Assembly: GCA_030068145.1 (NCBI GenBank)
Contig: JAPJBO010000630.1
Coordinates: 1 to 64,000 of the forward strand
Reading direction: 5' to 3'
Source: Diplonema papillatum
Lineage: Eukaryota; Euglenozoa; Diplonemea; Diplonemida; Diplonemidae
Length of the DNA stretch: 64,000 nt
The notes under the pieces: model-generated
What the model was told of the DNA's origin: nothing
The model's input: the letters and a program-made list of their open reading frames with translations, nothing else
Database searches by the model: none
Made by a program: the position numbers and the translations under genes
Part shown: piece after piece, positions 1 to 11,604 of the stretch
Position numbering within the stretch: position 1 is the stretch's first letter
How the letters are laid out: each line of letters opens with the position of its first letter

Positions 1-41
1 GTCTATCACGGTCTATCAAGAGGGGATGGACCGGCTCAGTA
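1..41 (+). repeat. Dispersed repeat family D, right part
   Basis: Nearly identical to positions 16821-16860 (TATCACGGTC, then AGAGGGGATGGACCGG). Related, more diverged pieces lie near 21655-21700, 30003-30310, 48490-48520 and 56615-56665, in both orientations. The motif family includes short palindromic phrases. Positions 42-336 hold nothing I recognise. Confidence 0.7.
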
Positions 42-336
42 TCAGCCGAGGGGCTTCACCGGACGCTTAGAGTTTTCGTTACGTCACCGCTGTACAGTCA
101 CCAATCCGAGTACCCTGTTTTTTGCCCTGCTGCGTTCACGGACATGCTGTTCCTACTTGGCTGCGAGCTAACGAAACTCGGAGAGGGAAGCAAGCTCGCT
201 CTTGGCGCAACGCAACACGGACAGACAGTGACGGGGCAGAGAAGCCCCACGGCCACAATCAGTATGTGCCCTCCCAAATCGCCTCTCCGGTGCTGGTGTA
301 CGTGCAGTGTACGATCCAACGGGACGGGCCCCTCGA

Positions 337-1272
337 CTACGAAAGAGTGTGCTGAATGAACTGGACGTACTGCACTGGATACGAGCCAGACGACTGAGCA
401 CTCGGCTGCTGGATGACCTGCATGGCGGGAGGCTGTGAAGGAACAACGTAGACAGGCTGCGACAGCACGGTATTGTAAGCCCGCTGGATGAACTGTGGCT
501 GGGGCTGCGGGAGGCTCGCGATGACCTGTTGGGAGCCCGGGCTTGGGTTCGCTGGCAGCTGGTTGGCGACCGGGAACTGCGAGATGACCTGCCCTTGGGG
601 CAACGACTGCGGGTGGGTGATTATCAGGTTGCCTGCCGACATGGCTGAAAGGTCCTGTTGGACGACCGGTTGGGCCTGCAGCAAGACCTGCTGAGGGCGG
701 CTAGGGTCAGGGGCCGGCTGCATGAAGTAGATCATCTGCTGCTCGGGGCCTGCTACGGGAATTTGCGAGGGGGCCATACGGGGATCAGCAGGGTTTTGTA
801 TGAGGACGGGTGCCAGATGGTGCCGTGAGCCGGAATCGACCGGGGGATAAATCGCATCCCCGCTCGCGCAAAGCGACGGTCGGTAGTCTGCGGCATGGTT
901 TGCGTGTCTGACGGGCAACGGCTTCGCGAGGTGAGAGTGGCCGGCCTGAGTCGCGGCTACTCGTACATTTCGCGCCTGTGGCCAACCTTTCTGGCTGAGC
1001 TCCACGTTGAAAATGACGTTGATGCCACTCTTCGTGACGCCCGCTTCTTTCGCCTGCTCCCTGTGCAAGAACACGTCGCGCGCAAAACTCTTATGAAGCG
1101 CATCACACTTGACAAAGCCAAACCCGGTGCTGTGGTTGTATGACTTAATCGTGCCTGTGTACGACGTCCCCTGATCGACCGCAAGGCGAAACACATCCGC
1201 TCCAGGATCCTCTTGTCCGGCATCGTCGTCGTAGTCTGCCAGGGACAGATCCGCTGCAAATGGGCCGACCAT
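337..1272 (-). CDS. Cold-shock-domain protein with Gln/Pro-rich tail
   Basis: A single-stranded nucleic-acid-binding protein of about 311 residues. The cold-shock domain spans roughly residues 38-107 and shows RNP1 (GFGFVKC) and RNP2 (DVFLH), the aromatic and basic surface that contacts RNA or ssDNA. An acidic stretch (DYDDDAGQEDPGAD) precedes it. The last 190 residues are low-complexity and rich in Gln, Pro, Val and Ser, typical of a disordered tail. The first ATG of the open frame is at 1272. The frame extends a few codons upstream through GTG codons, so a 5' intron cannot be excluded. The likely role is RNA chaperoning or translational control. This is inferred from the domain only. No partial copies of this gene were seen nearby, unlike most of its neighbours. 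Confidence 0.85.
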   Translation of the reverse strand: MVGPFAADLSLADYDDDAGQEDPGADVFRLAVDQGTSYTGTIKSYNHSTGFGFVKCDALHKSFARDVFLHREQAKEAGVTKSGINVIFNVELSQKGWPQARNVRVAATQAGHSHLAKPLPVRHANHAADYRPSLCASGDAIYPPVDSGSRHHLAPVLIQNPADPRMAPSQIPVAGPEQQMIYFMQPAPDPSRPQQVLLQAQPVVQQDLSAMSAGNLIITHPQSLPQGQVISQFPVANQLPANPSPGSQQVIASLPQPQPQFIQRAYNTVLSQPVYVVPSQPPAMQVIQQPSAQSSGSYPVQYVQFIQHTLS

Positions 1273-1510
1273 GGGCACGTTCACGAAAAACGCTGACGCG
1301 GCGGGCTCAATATTGCCCGCCTTCTCTTTTCGTGGTTTCCGACGACGGAACCGTCAGAAAAGTTCTGTTCTTTCCTTTCCCCCCCCCCCCCCCCCCCCCT
1401 TCCCGGTCCGATCGCAGGCTGCATGGTTTCAGAAGGCCTCTTTTTTCTGCTCTCACGAGTTCGGTTGTTCGACTTCGTTTTGTGGTTGGTCGGCTTCCTT
1501 CGCCTTCGAC

Positions 1511-1648
1511 ACCAGTCTCAGAAGCTGGAGTTAAAGTTGGAGTTAGAAAAGCGGGTGTCACACCCGCTTCTCGGGCGTGCATTTACACCCGCTTTTTCGG
1601 GTGTGGCTCGGGCACACCCACTTTAACTCCAGCTTCTGAGGCTGGACC
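1511..1648. repeat. Fold-back (inverted-repeat) element
   Basis: The arms 1517-1537 and 1620-1640 are perfect 21-bp inverted repeats (core GAAGCTGGAGTTAAAG). Outer bases extend the pairing imperfectly. The loop contains further small palindromes built on GCGGGTGT and ACACCCGC. It looks like a small non-autonomous hairpin element. I saw no other copy in the window. Confidence 0.75.
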
Positions 1649-2974
1649 TCAGTAATACGTACGGTGGTCAGTGGTTGCACAACCCACGTGCTCCGGATTG
1701 TCAACGCTGAAAGCTGGTGGTTGTGCATTGGGTGGTTCTCAACGTGTAGCCTCGGGTACGAAAACATCGGTTAAAGGAATGGCCGGACACATGCGGGACA
1801 CAGGTTGAAGGGAGTGCGCAGCACTTCTCGAGAGCCCTCCTGGGGTCTGAATGCCAGCAGCCGCCCCGTTGCGCCGGCGCCAATGAAGGGCCAGCTTTGA
1901 GCTGCTACAAACGAGTGGAGCCCATGCCGAGCTTACCTATTCATCGAACCATCGTACAACGCCGCAGCGGGGCGAGCGTCACGAATGGCAGCTTTCGATG
2001 ATGCACTCGATTGATATCCGTGTATCGGGTCTCGGACAAACAGCGCAAACGCGAAAAGGGAGAGAACCGTCGCTGCGATGGCGCTGGAACGACATGCCCG
2101 GCGGCATGCTACACAAGCAGAACAAAACTATTGCCACCTCGCAGAAAAGCGCGCGAAGCGAATGCATTGAGCGATAGCAGCTGTGAGCCGTCACTTCCGG
2201 CATGCGAGGGCGTGGGCTAGGCGCACCCTAAACACGGAAGCCTCGTCGCCAGGCAGTACTGTGCACGCACAACGTTCCCACAATGCGGTCAGAATAGCCA
2301 CAACATGTACCCGCAATACATTGGCTATTGTGGCAAGAATCTTTCTCCTTTGCGGCCCACGAAAAACGGGCAATAATCAATGCCATAATTCATTGATTCC
2401 GTCGACACGAACTTTTTCCCACGTTTCATGCGACGAAGGACCTCAATTTCCCTGGGTCATGGAGGAAAACGATTCTATCCACAATGGCCACAATGTATTG
2501 TGGGTATATGTTGCGGCTACCGGTATTTTGACCGTGTTGACCTTGTAGAAAAGTTGTGGGAGCACAGTACTGCGCCAGGGACCCACTTCTAGCAAGCTGA
2601 TTGAGCGCCTTCGGCGCGTCAAGTTCGAATGCTTACGTTTCTGAGCGAACTCTTCATATCCACTCGCTCCAAGCGAGGTTCGAGGGATAAATCAAAAATT
2701 GAGAAGCGCAGGCCCCACCGCTTGCTTCGGCCTTTTTGTATTCCCCTTCGAATCACTTCGTTCCGTCTCTGACGTCCCTCTTTTGTTCTTCCTCATTCAT
2801 CTGTTTCATTTTCCCCGTGACTTCGACGGTGTTCAACGAGCAAAAAGCAAATACACCGCTTGTCTACTCCGAAGTCGAAACAGTATCAGTTCAGCCGGAA
2901 AACAGCGTTGCCAGCCGTTCCCAATTCCTGACCACCGAGCAGTGCCACTGGGAGAACAGTGACGCTCACATTCG
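1649..2974. other. No gene recognised
   Basis: Lower GC than the genes. Short open frames lack coding character or recognisable motifs. A small hairpin with GAGCGCCTTCGGCGC lies near 2604. Confidence 0.5.
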
Positions 2975-3040
2975 TATCCTGCCTGGCGGAGAGAGCTGAC
3001 AGCCCTGAAGTCGCATTCTGTGGTACATGGTGCAGTGCAA
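2975..3040 (-). pseudogene. Decayed copy of the PLAC8 gene 3' end
   Basis: The phrase GCCTGGCGGAGAGAGCTGAC, followed by a GCATT..GGTACAT block, recurs here and at about 3078-3165 in the end of the PLAC8 gene. This gives a truncated tandem copy just downstream of the gene. Confidence 0.55.
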
Positions 3041-3049
3041 AGGGGTCAT

Positions 3050-3601
3050 TCAGCTCATTGTATCTTGAAGCCCAATTGCCTGGCGGAGAGAGCTGACAGA
3101 CGGCCGAGCAGCAACGAAGGGGGCTATAGGGGAGCCTCGAAGGCGCATTTCGCGGTACATCTGACACAGCGCACACGGCATGCAGAAGCACGCGGCGACG
3201 CCGTCCGTCGGACATTCGTCTTTAATGAAGTACTTCTTGCGAACAGCGGCGCGGAGATCGATGGTCAGCAGAGGTGGGTACACAGGGCAGAGCAATATGA
3301 GACACACGGGCTCGCATGCCGTTTCCTCCGGCTTCTTGTGCTTGAGAGCACTCCAAAACCTGCCCAGCATACACGGGTGGCAGAACGTGACATCTATGCA
3401 CAGGGACAGCGAAATGTCGTCGCAGGAGACCAAGGGGTGGTACCAGTCCCGCGAGAACGGCGCCCCAGCCTCAGCGGCCTCCTCCTCGTCCATGGACGAC
3501 GCCTGCTCACTCTCGTCCGCGATTATCGGGCGCTCGAAGCCATCCGACCAGCGGACCGACGGCTTTCTGCTTTCGGTCGGGGTCACCGCTTCCTCCGACA
3601 T
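3050..3601 (-). CDS. PLAC8-family cysteine-rich protein
   Basis: 183 residues from the ATG at 3601 to the stop at 3050. After an acidic N-terminus of about 50 residues comes the PLAC8 signature. It has Trp-Tyr (RDWYHPL), then Cys-containing [19 protein letters not shown] (residues 62-80), a hydrophobic stretch around 98-114, and the terminal cysteine block [16 protein letters not shown] (137-152). PLAC8 proteins are small membrane-associated proteins, linked in plants and animals to metal tolerance, organ size or lipid traits. No enzymatic reaction is established. The ending after residue 152 is not conserved and may read into an intron. The start codon sits only about 20 bp from a long (CA)n tract, so the 5' leader of the mRNA probably contains a (TG)n run unless the start is spliced. 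Confidence 0.8.
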   Translation of the reverse strand: MSEEAVTPTESRKPSVRWSDGFERPIIADESEQASSMDEEEAAEAGAPFSRDWYHPLVSCDDISLSLCIDVTFCHPCMLGRFWSALKHKKPEETACEPVCLILLCPVYPPLLTIDLRAAVRKKYFIKDECPTDGVAACFCMPCALCQMYREMRLRGSPIAPFVAARPSVSSLRQAIGLQDTMS

Positions 3602-3618
3602 TCCACCCACACACCCCC

Positions 3619-4794
<1,176 letters not shown>

Positions 4795-5105
4795 GTGTTT
4801 CAGATGAATACCCCGCTTGATCAAGATGGACACCCCGCTTGATCAAGATGAATACCCCGCTTGATCAAGATGAATACCCCGCTTGATCAAGATGAATACC
4901 CTGCTTGATCAAAATGAATACCCCGCTTGATCAAGATCAAGATGAATACCCTGCTTGATCAAAATGAATACCCCGCTTGATCAAGATCAAGATGAATACC
5001 CTGCTTGATCAAAATGAATACCCCGCTTGATCAAGATCAAGATGAATACACCGCTTGATCAAGCTGAATACCCCGCTTGATCACCCGCTTGATCAAGATG
5101 GATAC
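4795..5105. repeat. 22-bp minisatellite with GCTTGATCAAG core
   Basis: About 13 units of GATGAATACCCCGCTTGATC plus two bases, with a longer variant carrying a duplicated GATCAA. The core TTGATCAA is palindromic. Confidence 0.95.
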
Positions 5106-7040
5106 CGTCAAAACCCAATTATTTCATCCATCTTAAACATGAGACTTATTGTAGAGCGCACTCTCATTTCCTGTGTGTGTCTTGACTTCCACCACCCGGA
5201 GGGGAACAGGCTGTACTCCTCGAACAGCAGCACCCAGGCCATTCTGGCTGAGTGCTTGACGCAATGCTACCGCGGATCTTGGTACCTTAGCCGGTTGGTG
5301 CGATGCGACCTGCTTGTGTCCAGGCTATCCCGCTGTCAGCGTTGCTGTTTGGTTGTGACAAAAAAGATTCGCCAAAGGAGGCAGTTGCTGGGTATCGCAG
5401 GTGTACTTGTAACGTGAGCTTTCCTATCCGCACGGCATGTGAGCGGTTTGATATCCAAGCGGGTGTTGTAGCAACCGCAGCTGTGCTCGCCAAGTCGTAG
5501 CATTTCCATGCTGTCGTCAAAAGGCAGCACCATTCTGAATTCAAGTGGTGCCCGCGCTGGTGCGGGCGCCGGCGATAGTGAGAGAAAGAGCCGAAAAGGT
5601 CGAGTGAGTCGCCATGTCGGCTACGATTGGCCGATTGTTGCAATCGGCGGCTGGCGGGGGCTGGCGTCGCTGTGCGCTACTACGGGGTGTCGTGCGGTCG
5701 GACAAGGCGATACTGGATGGTTGTCGATGCCGGCTGACACCTGCGGTTCTTCGGGTAAAAATACTCGACGTAGCTGCTTTGACGAGAAATATAGAGGTAG
5801 AGTCGCAAATACAATACAACTAACGCAACAAGAAGACGATTCTTTGTTTGCTGCAAGTGCATGTCTGGCGCACTGATCGGCAGCAGTGTTGGTGCCGATA
5901 ACAGAGCGGACGGGGTTGTGAAACTGCTACTCTCGATTCCAGCGTTGCATGCTGCCCTTGCTAATGTCACGTTCATTTCTGATGCCCTGATTCAATTTCA
6001 GCGCAGTGTTGGTGCCGAGAACAGAGCGGACGGGGCGCGACAGTGCTACTCTTGATTCCCGTTGCATGCTGCGGCTCTTGCTGGTATCAAGTGCAGATGC
6101 CCTGATGGGCACCGCACATGTGGCGTCCGAGAATCCATTCAGCGAGAAAAGGCCATGCAGAGAACAGTTAACAACGCAACGACCCAATGCCCCCTCTCCA
6201 GTGCCCTCCTTTCGGAGGGAGCCCCTGCGAGGGGGGGACAATTGGCCGCAAGCTAGAATGCAAAGGGTCGGGAGGCAAAGGGAAAACATCTAGGCGCCGA
6301 GCATTTCAACGGAAGCGCCCTCCATGATCCGTGAGTGACCAAACGGTCCACGAACCAGCTTTGCTTCTACGTATCGGATGCATTCAGTTGCTTGGTGGTT
6401 CGCCTCAAGTGAGCAATGCATGCGTGTATACTACACGGTTAGGGGTCATCTACTTATGTCGGAAGAAGAGCCGAGACTAAGCTGGTGTTCGTGCACGCGT
6501 AACAGCTACACGAAAAGCAAATAACCTCTGACGGCACAGCAGGTGCCTTCGATGCCTTGCATCCGTGCCTTCATGCATCTGATTGCGTTACCACAAAACT
6601 CCAAAAGAGCGAACAATAGCCACGTCACGCCTGCACCACCGGCGTCATTTTCTCGCGACAAAAAATGGGTTTGGCGACGCGGGTAGCATCGCGGATCTTG
6701 CCAGCTGGTCAAAGTCCGACGGTGCGTGTTTGTCGAGCTTGCCCTGAGGGCCCAACGTCGGTTAGTATTGTCCAGAGTGGGTGCCGCAGCACGGGAAGCA
6801 GGTCGACTTCACGACCCTTGCACGTCTGACGGCACGCCATCAGAATTGTGACCAGAGCGGGGTAAGGTCAGCGGGAATATCTGACAGCGCTCGCGCTCTC
6901 AGCTCAGACTCTAACCAGTTCACAACCAATCGAGTGGGACCGGTGGCAGTTAGCATCATTTCATCTAGTCAGTAAAAGACAAGCGCTCGATAAGATTCAA
7001 CTGCTCTTGCTCGACCTGAAGTAATGTATTGTTCGTATAT

Positions 7041-7042
<2 letters not shown>
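5106..7042. other. No gene recognised; short local duplications
   Basis: A fragment of repeat family 2 lies at about 5757-5822. A tandem duplication of about 125-130 bp covers 5878-6000 and 6001-6110, marked by CAGTGTTGGTGCCGA.AACAG in both halves. Open frames elsewhere show no motif I know. Confidence 0.55.

Positions 7043-7075
<33 letters not shown>
7043..7075. repeat. (GT)n microsatellite
   Basis: Sixteen GT units. A second, shorter GT-rich patch lies near 7122-7142. Confidence 0.95.
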
Positions 7076-7267
7076 GTAGACCTGTTTTTACGTGGTGCCT
7101 TCCTGTGCGAGAGGCGTCCACGCGTGTGTGTGTGCGTGTGTAAGCGTGGGTTTACTGGTGCCTACTTTTAATTGCACGTACAGCTAGAACATCGGCTTGC
7201 ACGACAGGCTCTTTTTGGTTGCGTGTTTTGCATCGCAGGTATCCTTTGCAGCACGTACGCTGACGGC

Positions 7268-7582
7268 AGGTAGGGCAAAATACTCGACGTAGCTGCTTTG
7301 ACTCCGAATGGAAGGGAGGAACTAGAGGTAGAGGGGAAAAATACTATACAAACACAATCTGATTTGTTCTTCGCTTACACCACCGTGTGTTGTTTTCTCA
7401 CTCAGGACTTTGGCCTGTTGTGTTTGTGTGATTTGTCGTGTAGGGGTAGACCCGCATGACCTCACGTCCGTTCAACACGTGGTTCGGTAGTTACAGCAAT
7501 TGGGATCCCTTCGGTTCTTTGGCTGGCAGCATCGTCGAGCATTTCCTTCCAAGCTGGAGCTTACGTAAAATAATTGCAAGTG
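7268..7582 (-). repeat. Interspersed family 2, long copy
   Basis: About 75-80% alike by eye to 55377-55636. A short piece is at 5757-5822. Read on the minus strand it contains a segment beginning GTAAGCGAAGAAC and ending CCCTCTACCTCTAG, about 70 nt, which looks like a complete small GT-AG intron. The outer edge starts with AATACTCGACGTAGCTGC, resembling the AATACTCGAGGGACTGCC end of family 1, so the two families share a design. Confidence 0.8.
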
Positions 7583-7744
7583 CTAGAATGAAGTGAAACC
7601 TCCCCCTCCCGCTAGAGGGGAAAACACAGTACAAAGCTGCAAACTAGGTTTTTTTTTGTGGGCTGCGCGCTTTTCTTTCCTTTGCGATTGGAATATTGTT
7701 GCGATAGTGGGGGGAGTCATCGGCATGCCGATGGGTACTGAAAG

Positions 7745-7950
7745 CTGAACTTCCCGTGAACATACTGAGTATAAGAACTTCCCACGTACACCCCCATGTA
7801 AACATGGTGCTTTCTGGCAATTATTTGCCTTTAGTACTTCCCGTGAACTTCTCAAGTACTTCCCAAGTACACCCCCATGTAAACATGGTGATTTCTGGCA
7901 ATTATTTCCATTTAGTACTTCCCGTGAACTTCTCAAGTACTTCCCGAAGA
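7745..7950. repeat. About 81-bp tandem repeat, 2.5 copies
   Basis: Units contain AGTACTTCCCGTGAACTTCT and CCATGTAAACATGG (a palindrome with a short loop). The open frame over it (7583-7936, minus) is repeat-derived. Confidence 0.85.
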
Positions 7951-8005
7951 CACCACACCCAAGTAAGGCAACCGGATCACACCATCATACAAAAACAATT
8001 TCACT

Positions 8006-8160
8006 CTAAAAAGAATAGGCGCGATGTTTGTTTGTACGTGCCGGGGGAGGATTAGCCTGTTAGTGAGTGATAGTGAGTAAATTAGATCGGTAGGCTAAAC
8101 TTCTCCCAAACACGCTGCCAGCGTTCTCTTTCGTGTTTACAATTAATTGTTATTACGAAA
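8006..8160 (-). repeat. Introner-like family B, copy 1 (inside IFT20 intron)
   Basis: Nearly identical to 48563-48719 and related to 23316-23452. It carries an internal inverted repeat (GGGAGAAG.TTAGCCTA against GGGGGAGGATTAGCCT) and the palindromic end ACAATTAATTGT. It lies about 35 nt inside the IFT20 intron, downstream of the GT at 8196. Confidence 0.8.
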
Positions 8161-8196
8161 AAAGCAGGCGCGCGTTAAAAAGAAAAGCACACACAC

Positions 8197-8535
8197 CTTG
8201 CGCAGGTAGTTGTGCTCGGCAGCGTAGCGGTCGAGCTCGATTTGCTTCTCCTTGATGCGGAGGCGCAGCTCGTCCTCCTTCCGCTTGCGCAGCTCGGCTT
8301 CGCCCTTCACCTTCAGCCTGAGCCCGATCGCGCGCAGCTTTTTCTGGTCGATCTGCTTCCCTTGCTGCTCGACGGAATTCACCACGTTGGTGACGGTGTT
8401 CTGGAAGATGGACAGCTTGTCCACGAACGAGACTGCCTGCTCCTGGAGGGCAACCGCCTCGTTAAACTTCTCGGGGTCGTAAATCCGGATCTGCTGGATG
8501 TCGTCGAAAATCACTGCCTTGTTGTCGTCCGCCAT
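8197..8535 (-). CDS. IFT20: Intraflagellar transport protein 20, exon 1
   Basis: IFT20 is a small coiled-coil subunit of the IFT-B complex. It also helps move ciliary membrane cargo from the Golgi. The 113 residues seen match the family through its length: the DPEKFNEAVALQEQ start, VDKLSIFQNTVTNVVNSVEQ in the middle, KKLRAIGLRLKVKGEAE, then the charged coil LRIKEKQIELDRYAAEHNYL. The ATG at 8535 is the natural start. The coding frame leaves the family exactly at an AAG/GTGTGT 5' splice site (exon end 8197, intron from 8196). The remaining 15-20 residues must lie on a later exon towards lower coordinates, which I could not locate. The gene shows that the organism builds a flagellum. Confidence 0.88.
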
Positions 8536-8627
8536 CGTAGCCGCGCAAAACTCGGCTTCTTTAATACTCTTGGGGGTTTCTTTTCTTTTTTGCTTTTTTC
8601 GCTCCGCCCCCTCTTTTTTTTTTTTTT

Positions 8628-8757
8628 TTTATTAGCACCTGCTTTGTAGGAAATGCTTGAGGAGACTGCCAGTTGCGATAGATCAAAGGAGGTAAATGTG
8701 CTGTAGCCTACACGAAACACAGGTAAATCTGGGTTTAGTGGCGGGCGTAAGCGTTCA
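8628..8757 (+). repeat. Family 1, right half, inverted orientation
   Basis: Carries AGCACCTGCTTTGTAGGAAA, TGAGGAGACTGCCAGTTGCG and GTGGCGGGCGTAAGCG, the reverse of most family 1 copies. It stops just after the GTAAGCGTTCAAC motif and abuts a family G copy. Confidence 0.85.
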
Positions 8758-8908
8758 ACAACAATCTTGCGGATCGTCCTTCGATGTATTGTGCAGGCTA
8801 AAAAGACGTCGTCAGCGCAGTGTTTTGGTGGTTGATCAGAATTCCTTCCCTGGATATACACGGGGTAAATACAAGTGGGAAAACGATCACCGGAACAAAC
8901 AAGTATGC
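8758..8908 (+). repeat. Dispersed family G, copy 1
   Basis: A block with CAATCTTGCGG, TATTGTGCAGGCTAAAAAGA and GTTAAATACAAGTGGGAAAA recurs at 22845-22985 at about 85-90% identity by eye. No coding capacity. Confidence 0.8.
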
Positions 8909-9297
8909 TAATACTGCAGGGGATAGTTGACTGGACCTCTTGAGTTTGTGCTAACCACGAACTGGGAGTCGGGAGAACCTACAAAGCCAAAAGCAGGACC
9001 GACCCCCCCGTTCGTGAGAAAAAGCAAAGAATAAAAACACCTTCTTTTTTCCATCTATCTGTCAAGAGCTGCAACTCAACTATTCCCGCTTTTCCCCTGG
9101 TCCGGATTGCTTGTTGCCGAGGCTGAGACGGGGCTTCCTTTGCTGTTGCAACCAGGGGAATTCTGCTTACTGGTCTGCCTGCGCCGAAGTCTGTGGCCAC
9201 TAGGCTTCGCAGTGTGTACGGTGTTGCCCTAGGACTCGTTTCCGGCAGCGCCTCAGTGGTCAACATATACACCCACAGGTCTTTCCGTGGTGCTAGT

Positions 9298-11604
9298 AGC
9301 TCTCCTGGCACGCTGGCACCAGGAGACACTTGGTCACCCAGTACTGCCGCACCTACACCAGCTCTCCTTGCACGCTGGCACCAGGAGACACTTGGTCACC
9401 CAGTACTGCCGCACCTACACCAGCTCTCCTTGCACGCTGGCACCAGGAGACACTTGGTCACCCAGTACTGCCGCACCTACGCCAGCTCTCCTGGCACGCT
9501 GGCACCAGGAGACACTTGGTCACCCAGTACTGCCGCACCTACACCAGCTCTCCTTGCACGCTGGCACCAGGAGACACTTGGTCACCCAGTACTGCCGCAC
9601 CTACGCCAGCTCTCCTGGCACGCTGGCACCAGGAGACACTTGGTCACCCAGTACTGCCGCACCTACACCAGCTCTCCTGGCACGCTGGCACCAGGAGACA
9701 CTTGGTCACCCAGTACTGCCGCACCTACGCCAGCTCTCCTGGCACGCTGGCACCAGGAGACACTTGGTCACCCAGTACTGCCGCACCTACACCAGCTCTC
9801 CTGGCACGCTGGCACCAGGAGACACTTGGTCACCCAGTACTGCCGCACCTACGCCAGCTCTCCTGGCACGCTGGCACCAGGAGACACTTGGTCACCCAGT
9901 ACTGCCGCACCTACACCAGCTCTCCTTGCACGCTGGCACCAGGAGACACTTGGTCACCCAGTACTGCCGCACCTACGCCAGCTCTCCTGGCACGCTGGCA
10001 CCAGGAGACACTTGGTCACCCAGTACTGCCGCACCTACACCAGCTCTCCTGGCACGCTGGCACCAGGAGACACTTGGTCACCCAGTACTGCCGCACCTAC
10101 GCCAGCTCTCCTGGCACGCTGGCACCAGGAGACACTTGGTCACCCAGTACTGCCGCACCTACACCAGCTCTCCTTGCACGCTGGCACCAGGAGACACTTG
10201 GTCACCCAGTACTGCCGCACCTACGCCAGCTCTCCTGGCACGCTGGCACCAGGAGACACTTGGTCACCCAGTACTGCCGCACCTACACCAGCTCTCCTGG
10301 CACGCTGGCACCAGGAGACACTTGGTCACCCAGTACTGCCGCACCTACACCAGCTCTCCTTGCACGCTGGCACCAGGAGACACTTGGTCACCCAGTACTG
10401 CCGCACCTACGCCAGCTCTCCTGGCACGCTGGCACCAGGAGACACTTGGTCACCCAGTACTGCCGCACCTACACCAGCTCTCCTTGCACGCTGGCACCAG
10501 GAGACACTTGGTCACCCAGTACTGCCGCACCTACGCCAGCTCTCCTGGCACGCTGGCACCAGGAGACACTTGGTCACCCAGTACTGCCGCACCTACACCA
10601 GCTCTCCTGGCACGCTGGCACCAGGAGACACTTGGTCACCCAGTACTGCCGCACCTACGCCAGCTCTCCTGGCACGCTGGCACCAGGAGACACTTGGTCA
10701 CCCAGTACTGCCGCACCTACGCCAGCTCTCCTGGCACGCTGGCACCAGGAGACACTTGGTCACCCAGTACTGCCGCACCTACACCAGCTCTCCTTGCACG
10801 CTGGCACCAGGAGACACTTGGTCACCCAGTACTGCCGCACCTACGCCAGCTCTCCTGGCACGCTGGCACCAGGAGACACTTGGTCACCCAGTACTGCCGC
10901 ACCTACACCAGCTCTCCTTGCACGCTGGCACCAGGAGACACTTGGTCACCCAGTACTGCCGCACCTACGCCAGCTCTCCTGGCACGCTGGCACCAGGAGA
11001 CACTTGGTCACCCAGTACTGCCGCACCTACACCAGCTCTCCTGGCACGCTGGCACCAGGAGACACTTGGTCACCCAGTACTGCCGCACCTACACCAGCTC
11101 TCCTGGCACGCTGGCACCAGGAGACACTTGGTCACCCAGTACTGCCGCACCTACGCCAGCTCTCCTGGCACGCTGGCACCAGGAGACACTTGGTCACCCA
11201 GTACTGCCGCACCTACACCAGCTCTCCTTGCACGCTGGCACCAGGAGACACTTGGTCACCCAGTACTGCCGCACCTACGCCAGCTCTCCTGGCACGCTGG
11301 CACCAGGAGACACTTGGTCACCCAGTACTGCCGCACCTACACCAGCTCTCCTGGCACGCTGGCACCAGGAGACACTTGGTCACCCAGTACTGCCGCACCT
11401 ACGCCAGCTCTCCTGGCACGCTGGCACCAGGAGACACTTGGTCACCCAGTACTGCCGCACCTACACCAGCTCTCCTTGCACGCTGGCACCAGGAGACACT
11501 TGGTCACCCAGTACTGCCGCACCTACGCCAGCTCTCCTGGCACGCTGGCACCAGGAGACACTTGGTCACCCAGTACTGCCGCACCCACGCCAGCTCTCCT
11601 GGCA
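9298..11604. repeat. 62-bp satellite array, about 37 units
   Basis: Units are almost identical and differ mainly at two sites (ACACC or ACGCC; TCCTTG or TCCTGG). Three types follow: A (ACACC, TTG), B (ACGCC, TGG) and C (ACACC, TGG). B alternates with A or C along most of the array, giving a 124-bp dimer with stretches of a 248-bp ABCB tetramer. The unit has no plus-strand stop in any frame, and 62 is not a multiple of 3. All three plus frames are therefore open over 2.3 kb with a 62-residue period. This is a property of the repeat, not evidence of a protein. Confidence 0.97.
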
